Shown one piece after another: positions 1 to 4,857 of a stretch of DNA of 6,309 nt; position 1 is the first letter of the stretch, and the number at the start of each line of letters is the position of its first letter. The position numbers were made by a program, and so were the translations under genes. The stretch comes from Erysipelotrichaceae bacterium UBA3379. Its GTDB lineage: Bacteria > Bacillota_I > Bacilli_A > Erysipelotrichales > Coprobacillaceae. Location: positions 280 to 6,588 of the forward strand of contig DEPZ01000010.1 of NCBI GenBank assembly GCA_002359025.1, given 5' to 3'. The notes below the pieces were generated by a model. The model had not been told where the DNA came from. It did not search any database and saw nothing but the letters and a program-made list of their open reading frames with translations.

Positions 1-33
1 CACCTGCAAGCTAATCTGAATGAGATAGAGATT

Positions 34-39
34 TATAAT
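34..39 (+). promoter_or_regulatory. Possible -10 box upstream of pilD
   Basis: The hexamer TATAAT is a perfect match to the sigma-A -10 consensus and lies 62 bases before the pilD start codon. No convincing -35 box is seen 16-18 bases upstream, and there is no extended -10 TG. In such AT-rich DNA a lone TATAAT is weak evidence. If it is real, transcription would begin near base 46 and the terminator hairpin at 58-92 would sit inside the pilD leader. Confidence 0.2.
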
Positions 40-57
40 TTTAAGAAATGTAAATAT

Positions 58-92
58 AAAACCAAGTGGGTAAGACTCTCTTGGTTTTTTTT
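58..92 (+). terminator. Intrinsic terminator just upstream of pilD
   Basis: AAAACCAAG (58-66) pairs perfectly with CTTGGTTTT (80-88), giving a 9-bp stem with a 13-base loop. A run of eight T (85-92) follows, the classic layout of a Rho-independent terminator. It could end an upstream transcription unit. Because the T run touches the pilD ribosome site (93-97), it could equally act as a leader attenuator for the pilus operon. The reverse strand also has a T-rich stretch after the stem, so it may work weakly in both directions. Confidence 0.75.
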
Positions 93-97
93 GGAGG
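93..97 (+). promoter_or_regulatory. Ribosome binding site deciding the pilD start
   Basis: GGAGG lies four bases before the ATG at 102. It starts at the base after the terminator T run. This supports the ATG at 102 over the in-frame GTG at 66, which lies inside the terminator stem and would add twelve residues before the first membrane helix. It also favours 102 over the ATG at 120, which has no ribosome site. Confidence 0.75.
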
Positions 98-101
98 ATG
101 T

Positions 102-857
102 ATGGAAGTTGTGGTTTTGATGTGCTATATTTTTGTAGTAGGTGCCTGTCTTGGTAGTTTTATAAATGTGCTTGCTTTACGTGTTGTCAATGAAAAACCT
201 TTATGGACAGGAAGAAGTCAATGTGATCATTGTGGGCATATTGTTGCGTGGTATGATTTGTTTCCGGTTTTGAGTTATATAATACTTCGTGGTAAATGTA
301 GATATTGTCATCAGCCTATTGGAGTAAGGCATTTTATTATAGAGGTTGTTGATGGTATTTTAAGTGTATTGATATTTATGAATATGGGATATACGTTTGA
401 TGCGGTTATGAGTTTTATTGTGTTACAAATATTGATACTGATTTCTTTAATAGATTGGGATGTTATGATTATACCTGATGAATTGGTTGTTATACTTGCG
501 ATTATTGTAGGTATTGATACATTGTTTTTATCACATGTCAATCTTATGACATATATATTGGGTATGGTGAGTGTAAGTGGTATAATGTTTTTAATAAATA
601 AATTGGTGCAGGAAAGTTTTGGTGGTGGAGATATCAAGTTGATGCTTGTATGTGGTTTTTGGCTAGGTTTGAAATTGACATTACTAAGTGGATTTATTGC
701 AGTTGTGAGTGCAGGTGTGTATGCAATGTATTTATTAATTCGTAAACGTATAGATAAGGGTGGTTATATAGCGTTTGGTCCATTCTTATGTATTGGAGTT
801 TATTTTTCATTGTTGTATGGTGATTTGTTGTTGAATTGGTATTTTCAGTTGTTTTAA
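102..857 (+). CDS. pilD: Prepilin peptidase / N-methyltransferase (PilD, A24 aspartic protease)
   Basis: Integral-membrane enzyme that cuts the class III signal peptide of prepilins on the cytoplasmic side and methylates the new N-terminus. The protein is 251 aa, usual for full-length PilD/GspO. The N-terminal DiS_P_DiS-type methylase region (about 1-90) carries the four-cysteine zinc site C41-x2-C44 and C66-x2-C69. The A24 peptidase part has the first catalytic aspartate in the LID motif (D118, followed by IPDEL) and the second in GGGD (D177). The AFGPFL motif (224-229) is typical of the family. About eight hydrophobic helices are visible. With zinc site and both aspartates intact, both activities are expected. 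Its substrates are probably the three prepilins encoded at 4130-6285. It is first in the run, 14 bases before pilC. Its leucine codons favour TTG, unlike its neighbours. Confidence 0.95.
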   Translation: MEVVVLMCYIFVVGACLGSFINVLALRVVNEKPLWTGRSQCDHCGHIVAWYDLFPVLSYIILRGKCRYCHQPIGVRHFIIEVVDGILSVLIFMNMGYTFDAVMSFIVLQILILISLIDWDVMIIPDELVVILAIIVGIDTLFLSHVNLMTYILGMVSVSGIMFLINKLVQESFGGGDIKLMLVCGFWLGLKLTLLSGFIAVVSAGVYAMYLLIRKRIDKGGYIAFGPFLCIGVYFSLLYGDLLLNWYFQLF

Positions 858-858
858 A

Positions 859-864
859 AGGAGG
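859..864 (+). promoter_or_regulatory. Strong ribosome binding site for pilC
   Basis: AGGAGG lies seven bases before the ATG at 872 and directly follows the pilD stop codon. It fixes the pilC start at 872; the in-frame TTG at 836 lies inside the end of pilD and has no such site. Confidence 0.85.
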
Positions 865-871
865 GATAATC

Positions 872-2056
872 ATGGCTCTATATCAGTACAAGGCTTTAGA
901 TATGAAAGGTAAAGTTAAAAAAGGAAAACTTGATGCAAATAATCAACAAGAACTTTATGATAAACTTCGTAAAGATGAATTGTTTATGATTGAATGTGAA
1001 CAAGAATATGTTCCTGTTAAGAAGAAATCACCAATGAGTTTAAAAGATCTTTCTTCATTCTGCCGTGAATTAGGTACGATGTTAGAATCTGGTATGGATA
1101 TATTAAGTGTATTGGATGTCTTGATTGATGGAGCACCTCATAAAGATATTAAAGAAGTTTTACAAAATGTAAGTGATAGTTTACATGATGGTCAATCTTT
1201 TTCAGATGCACTTATGGAACATAAGCAATTTTTTCCAAATATTATGATTTATATGTTTAAAGCTGGTGAAGCCAATGGACAATTATCTCAAGTAGCAATC
1301 ACTTTAGCAGAACAGTTTGATAAAGAAAATAAAATTCAAAAGAAAATCAAAACAGCAATGATTTATCCAACCATCTTAGCTATTGTCAGTATCATCGTTG
1401 TTCTTGCGATATTTATTGTCATTATGCCTTCATTTTCTGAAGTATTTATGGATGTTGATTTACCTTGGATAACACAAGCATTAATGAAAATGTCACAGTT
1501 TCTTGTGAAATATAGTTATTTTGTTCTTGGATTTTTTATTCTGTTTATTGTTGTTTTTATATTATTGTGGAAGCAACCAAAGGTTCAAAATGCATGGGCA
1601 AGATATAAGATAAAAATACCAAAGATTGGAAGATTTATACAAACGATATATACTTCTCGTTTTGCTCGTTCTTTAGGGTCATTATATATTAGTGGTGTAA
1701 ATATTATTACTGCATTGGAATTAACTGCTTCGACAGTAAATAATGTTTATTTAGAACAACAAATTAAAAATGCATCTATGAGACTAAAAGAAGGACAATC
1801 TTTATCTCATGCGATTGAACAAGTTGATGGATTAGATTATAAATTAGTAAGAAGTGTAAGTGTTGGAGAAGAAAGTGGTAAGTTAGATATTATTTTGAAT
1901 AGTTTAAGTGATGAATATGATGCTGATGCAACACAAGCCATTGAGAAATTACTTGCTTTAATGGAACCAGTATTGATCTTGTTTTTAGGTCTTGTGGTTG
2001 GGATTATTGTGATTGCAGTATTATTACCAATTTATTCTATGTATAGTAGCTTTTAG
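872..2056 (+). CDS. pilC: Type IV pilus inner-membrane platform protein PilC (GspF family)
   Basis: Polytopic platform protein that couples the cytoplasmic assembly ATPase to pilin insertion or extraction. The 394-aa length fits the family. The N-terminus MALYQYKALD...GKVKKGKLDA matches the usual PilC/GspF start. Two T2SF domains are visible, about 62-185 and 264-386, each with the paired signatures: SFCRELGTMLESGM and FARSLGSLYISGV, then FKAGEANGQL (129-138) and VSVGEESGKL (329-338). Membrane segments lie near 164-186, 214-233 and 363-388, the last beginning at the conserved MEPV. The start at 872 is set by AGGAGG. No frameshift or missing motif is seen. Its partner ATPase PilB is not in the window. 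PilC belongs equally to type II secretion and competence machines; the pilM-pilN-pilO neighbours favour a type IV pilus. Confidence 0.95.
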   Translation: MALYQYKALDMKGKVKKGKLDANNQQELYDKLRKDELFMIECEQEYVPVKKKSPMSLKDLSSFCRELGTMLESGMDILSVLDVLIDGAPHKDIKEVLQNVSDSLHDGQSFSDALMEHKQFFPNIMIYMFKAGEANGQLSQVAITLAEQFDKENKIQKKIKTAMIYPTILAIVSIIVVLAIFIVIMPSFSEVFMDVDLPWITQALMKMSQFLVKYSYFVLGFFILFIVVFILLWKQPKVQNAWARYKIKIPKIGRFIQTIYTSRFARSLGSLYISGVNIITALELTASTVNNVYLEQQIKNASMRLKEGQSLSHAIEQVDGLDYKLVRSVSVGEESGKLDIILNSLSDEYDADATQAIEKLLALMEPVLILFLGLVVGIIVIAVLLPIYSMYSSF

Positions 2057-2065
2057 GAGGTCAGT

Positions 2066-2938
2066 ATGGCAACAGTTATTTATATAAATCAAAATTGTAT
2101 TAAAATTTTAGATGGACATCAAACACAAGAGAATTATTATGTAAAAGATTATAAGAAAATAATGATGAAATATAATGAAAATGATAAAGAACAGTATGTA
2201 CAAGAATTGATTCATATTTTGAATCAATTAGATATTGATTCAGCAACTCTCGTGTTACATACAAGAAATATTTCATGGAAAATAGGTGAAATACCTCAAA
2301 TGAAATCAATTCATCTTGCAAGAGAAGTGATAAAAAAAGAATTAGAAGATATCACTGATGCTCAAAAAGAATATGTATGTGATTTTAGATTAATGAAAAA
2401 ACAAGATAAAGCTGGTATACGTGTTTTAATGTTTGCAGTAGAAAAAGAAAAAATAGAATTCTATGTCAACATTTTTAAACAAACACGTGTAAAATTAACG
2501 AAAATTGATGTCACACTGAATAGTATTATTAAAATATATGAACATGTTTTCTGTCGTCATCACCAAACAATGGCTATTATTAGTATAGAGAATAAAGATG
2601 TGAATACATTCTTATTTATAGATGGTAAGTTTAGATATTATGGAAAAGATAGTATGTTTAATGATTATGATTCTTTAACTTTAAGAAATGAATTGATTAA
2701 TAAAGTTTCACAAGTCATTCAGTTTCAAAGAGGAAATTTCAGAGATTCAACATTAGAAGATATTGTCGTTGTTGGATTACCAGAGGAAGATTTTTCTGTT
2801 TTACAGATTTCAATAAAGAATTTATTCCAAATTGATGTGAAAGATATTGATTATTATGATTTATTAGATAAAAGAAGTCAAAAAATAGATATTAATGAAG
2901 GAATAGTGAATTTAGGTGCGTTAAAGGAGTGGAGTTAA
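2066..2938 (+). CDS. pilM: Divergent PilM-like pilus assembly protein (actin-like fold)
   Basis: A 290-aa soluble protein with no signal peptide or membrane helix, placed directly before PilN- and PilO-like genes, where PilM normally stands. PilM is a cytoplasmic actin-like protein that binds the PilN N-terminus. Family traces: a first strand VIYINQNCIKIL (4-15) at the phosphate-1 position; KIDVTLNSIIKIYE (146-159), resembling the PilM 'D-x-x-x-x-A-l-x-R' helix; a second hairpin AIISIENKDVNTFLFIDGKF (170-189) at the phosphate-2 position; IVVVGLP (233-239) at the adenosine motif; and a C-terminal NLGALKE like the PilM 'GLALR' end. The acidic/glycine residues of both phosphate motifs are largely replaced (INQ, IEN), so ATP binding may be weak or lost. 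AGGAGG overlaps the pilC stop and lies five bases before ATG 2066. GspL-like is the alternative reading. Confidence 0.72.
   Translation: MATVIYINQNCIKILDGHQTQENYYVKDYKKIMMKYNENDKEQYVQELIHILNQLDIDSATLVLHTRNISWKIGEIPQMKSIHLAREVIKKELEDITDAQKEYVCDFRLMKKQDKAGIRVLMFAVEKEKIEFYVNIFKQTRVKLTKIDVTLNSIIKIYEHVFCRHHQTMAIISIENKDVNTFLFIDGKFRYYGKDSMFNDYDSLTLRNELINKVSQVIQFQRGNFRDSTLEDIVVVGLPEEDFSVLQISIKNLFQIDVKDIDYYDLLDKRSQKIDINEGIVNLGALKEWS
2205..2229 (+). repeat. 10-bp perfect inverted repeat inside pilM
   Basis: AATTGATTCA (2205-2214) is followed by five bases (TATTT) and its exact complement TGAATCAATT (2220-2229). A further copy of ATTGATTCA sits at 2234-2242. The hairpin is entirely within pilM coding sequence and AT-rich, so it may be chance. 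Confidence 0.4.
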
Positions 2939-2941
2939 GAT

Positions 2942-3556
2942 ATGAAAAAAATTAGAAAAGATGATATTAATCTTTTAGAAGCATATGCTTATAAAACACC
3001 TTTTTATGAGAAAATGAAACCACATGTCATCTATTTTCTTATTCCTATGGTATTTGCTTGTCTATGTATAGTTATTTATATATTTGTATTTACAAATATG
3101 CTTGGTCATAATCAATCATTGCTTCAACAAAATAAAGCAGAACTCACTTCATTACAATCAACGACTGAAGAACTCATGTCAACTGCAGATTATCAAGCTT
3201 ATATAGATGATAAAAACACATATGAGACTCTAAAAGACATGCAAAAAGTTATCGAAACATATCCTGAAATGAATCAAAAGGCTTTATCTACACTTATGGA
3301 AAATTATCAAACAATTCGTTCTGTTGCTTATAATCAACAAGAACATAGTTTAACTATTGAATATAAATCTTATCAACAATCTTTTTATTATGATATGATT
3401 AGTAAAATGAGAAAAACAGGGTATTTTAGAGATATTGAATATGTGGGATATACTGGTGTGGATGATCAAACGACAACACAATCTGATGATGGAACACAAA
3501 CAATAACACAAAGTACAAGAAAATATGCATCAACAATTGTGTATAAATTGAAATAG
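2942..3556 (+). CDS. pilN: PilN-like inner-membrane alignment protein
   Basis: A 204-aa bitopic protein: a short cytoplasmic N-terminus, one membrane helix (about 29-53), a coiled-coil-like stretch (about 56-110) and a C-terminal alpha/beta domain (about 120-204), as in PilN/GspL-C. The N-terminus contains DINLLEAY (8-15), matching the conserved 'INLLP' peptide by which PilN docks onto PilM. This supports the assignment of both genes. PilN would pair with PilO through the extracytoplasmic domains and transmit signals from PilM. The C-terminal domain has a Thr/Gln/Asp-rich insert (about 173-192) between two predicted strands. Start ATG 2942 has GGAG seven bases upstream and follows pilM by 3 bp. 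Overall sequence similarity is low, as is normal for this family, so the call rests on topology, motif and gene order. Confidence 0.8.
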   Translation: MKKIRKDDINLLEAYAYKTPFYEKMKPHVIYFLIPMVFACLCIVIYIFVFTNMLGHNQSLLQQNKAELTSLQSTTEELMSTADYQAYIDDKNTYETLKDMQKVIETYPEMNQKALSTLMENYQTIRSVAYNQQEHSLTIEYKSYQQSFYYDMISKMRKTGYFRDIEYVGYTGVDDQTTTQSDDGTQTITQSTRKYASTIVYKLK

Positions 3557-3567
3557 GAGATATAGGT

Positions 3568-4146
3568 ATGAAGAAAATTGTAATAAGAAAAAAAGATGAA
3601 GCTTTATTATGTATATTGGCTTGTTTCTTAGTTGTTGCGGCTTTTGTTCAGTTTTTATATCTTCCTATTATTAAAGAAAATGCCCGTATTCAAAAAGAAA
3701 ATAACCAAGTTGAAGAACAAGTGATACAAGAAAAAGCTATGATTGAAGTTTCTCAAATCAAGGATGAAGAAATAGAAAAACTAGAAAAAGATTTAAAGGA
3801 ATTAGAAGGACAATTTGCAAAAAAGGATTATGAAGAAGTTGTTGAAAAGAAGTTTACAGATTTAGCAAAAACATTAGGTTTAGACTCACATACAATCAGT
3901 TTGACATATAGTGAACAAAAAATAAATGAATATAAAAAAGAAGAAGGAACTCAAAAAGTTGTTCCACAATATGAAATTAAACATTATTTAAAGGCTGATT
4001 CTTATCCATATTTTTTAACTTATATAGAGAGTCTTGAGAGTATGAGTAATGTTTTGATTAAATCTATTAATGCAAAACCAGAGGAAAATACATCAAATCA
4101 ATGGAGTTTTGATGTAACATTTATATTCTATGAATATGAAAAATAG
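3568..4146 (+). CDS. pilO: PilO-like inner-membrane alignment protein
   Basis: A 192-aa protein with a basic start (MKKIVIRKKDE), one membrane helix (about 12-34), a long charged coiled coil (about 36-100, rich in Glu/Lys/Gln) and a C-terminal alpha/beta domain (about 105-192). This is the PilO/GspM layout. PilO heterodimerises with PilN and helps hold the pilus machine in register; in a monoderm the domain would lie outside the membrane beneath the wall. AGGAGA lies seven bases before ATG 3568, and the gene starts 11 bp after pilN. The end of the gene overlaps the next start by 17 bp. No individual residue motif is diagnostic, so the call depends on topology and position after pilM and pilN. 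Confidence 0.75.
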   Translation: MKKIVIRKKDEALLCILACFLVVAAFVQFLYLPIIKENARIQKENNQVEEQVIQEKAMIEVSQIKDEEIEKLEKDLKELEGQFAKKDYEEVVEKKFTDLAKTLGLDSHTISLTYSEQKINEYKKEEGTQKVVPQYEIKHYLKADSYPYFLTYIESLESMSNVLIKSINAKPEENTSNQWSFDVTFIFYEYEK

Positions 4147-4564
4147 AAAAGGACAAAAAGGTTCTCTCATGGCTCAGGTGGCTATTGTGATTATGCTTGG
4201 TGTAGCATTAACAATAGCATTGATCAGTCTTAATATGATGGAATATAAAAAGAGTCTAAATAATGATATGTATTATCAAGCCCAGTTATGTTCAAAATCA
4301 TCTATTGATGCAATTATACAACTGCTTAATAGTCAAGAAGAGTTGATTCCTCCACAAGGACAATCATTAGATTTAGATGTAGAATTTGCATCGCGTATGC
4401 AAGGAAATACAATAGGAGATGTAACACAAGCGAAAATGTATTGGCAAGAAGATGTATTGGTTATTGAAACAAGTAGTCAGTATATGTCGAGTGAAGCGAC
4501 AATGAAAGGGTATGTCCAAAATCAAGATGGCATATATATGGTGAAATATTATGAAAGTAAATAA
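4130..4564 (+). CDS. PilX/GspK-like minor pilin candidate
   Basis: A 144-aa protein with a short basic leader (MNMKNRKGQKG), then a hydrophobic helix (about 12-36), as in class III prepilins with a PilX-type N-terminus. The likely PilD cut is after G11, leaving SLMAQVAIVI. Position +5 is then Gln, not the Glu of ordinary pilins. GspK-like tip subunits also lack Glu5, and PilX-like proteins often vary here. The remaining 105 residues form a small extracytoplasmic domain of unknown fold with one Cys (C54). The gene overlaps pilO by 17 bp and has no visible ribosome site, so translation probably depends on coupling to pilO. ATG 4136 is an equally possible start. ATG 4169 has AAGG upstream but would delete the signal peptide. 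Confidence 0.65.
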   Translation: MNMKNRKGQKGSLMAQVAIVIMLGVALTIALISLNMMEYKKSLNNDMYYQAQLCSKSSIDAIIQLLNSQEELIPPQGQSLDLDVEFASRMQGNTIGDVTQAKMYWQEDVLVIETSSQYMSSEATMKGYVQNQDGIYMVKYYESK

Positions 4565-4853
4565 CAAAGGTATGACACTTATTGAAGTGATTCTTGCATT
4601 AACTTTAGCTTCTATAGCTATGTTGATTATTTCTACAGGTTTTATTAGTGCTTCGCGAATTTTAAGTGATTCTCAATCAATGGCAAAACAGACGGAACAA
4701 CTACAGACACAACTTGTAGAAAAACAAGGAGAGTTAGAAGAAACTCAAGTGGAAATTACTATAAATGGGAAAACATATACAGTTGAAGGGAATTATCGAG
4801 TTGCGAAGGGAAAAGATAATCATATTGATTTTGTGACATATGAAAGGAAGTAA
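4551..4853 (+). CDS. Small type IV prepilin-like protein (PilV/GspI type)
   Basis: A 100-aa protein with a textbook class III signal: leader MKVNNKG, cut after G7, mature start MTLIEVILALTLASIAMLII with Glu at +5 (E12). The hydrophobic helix spans about 8-31. The rest is a short coiled-coil-like stretch (about 42-68) and a small beta-rich tail, much shorter than a usual major pilin. It is therefore more likely a minor pilin or pseudopilin of the PilV/GspI sort; this assignment is by size and position only. GGTGA, six bases before ATG 4551, can pair with the end of 16S rRNA. The gene overlaps its predecessor by 14 bp. ATG 4572 is rejected because it would remove the leader. It is a predicted PilD substrate. 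Confidence 0.82.
   Translation: MKVNNKGMTLIEVILALTLASIAMLIISTGFISASRILSDSQSMAKQTEQLQTQLVEKQGELEETQVEITINGKTYTVEGNYRVAKGKDNHIDFVTYERK
4843..4848 (+). promoter_or_regulatory. Ribosome binding site deciding the large pilin start
   Basis: AAAGGA lies nine bases before ATG 4858, within the last codons of the preceding pilin gene. It supports ATG 4858 (leader MVRRRNG) over the in-frame ATG 4840, for which no ribosome site is seen. Confidence 0.65.
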
Positions 4854-4857
4854 CAAA

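Noticed and set aside
1..57. 3' part of a c-di-GMP (GEMM-type) riboswitch before the terminator
   Set aside because: GCAAG...TAA...GATAG vaguely recalls the motif, but the helix between GCAAAG and CTAA is missing and only 57 bases are available. Not supportable.
66..101. Extended pilD start at the in-frame GTG (66)
   Set aside because: It lies inside the terminator stem, has no ribosome site and would add twelve residues before the first membrane helix. GGAGG fits ATG 102.
1..120. An open forward frame from the window edge to a stop at 118-120
   Set aside because: It would read through the terminator and its T run into the pilD start and encodes nothing recognisable. The other two forward frames stop at 12-14 and 17-19. 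No upstream gene can be named.
311..637. 108-aa reverse-strand open frame opposite pilD
   Set aside because: Composition mirrors the hydrophobic pilD frame (Ile/Thr/Ser-rich), it has no ribosome site or known motif, and it lies wholly within a well-supported gene.
872..3556. Type II secretion (GspF-GspL) or competence (ComGB) reading of these genes
   Set aside because: Separate PilM- and PilN-like proteins with an INLL docking peptide, plus a full-length PilD, fit a type IV pilus better. Com operons lack PilM/N/O, and GspL is a single fused protein.
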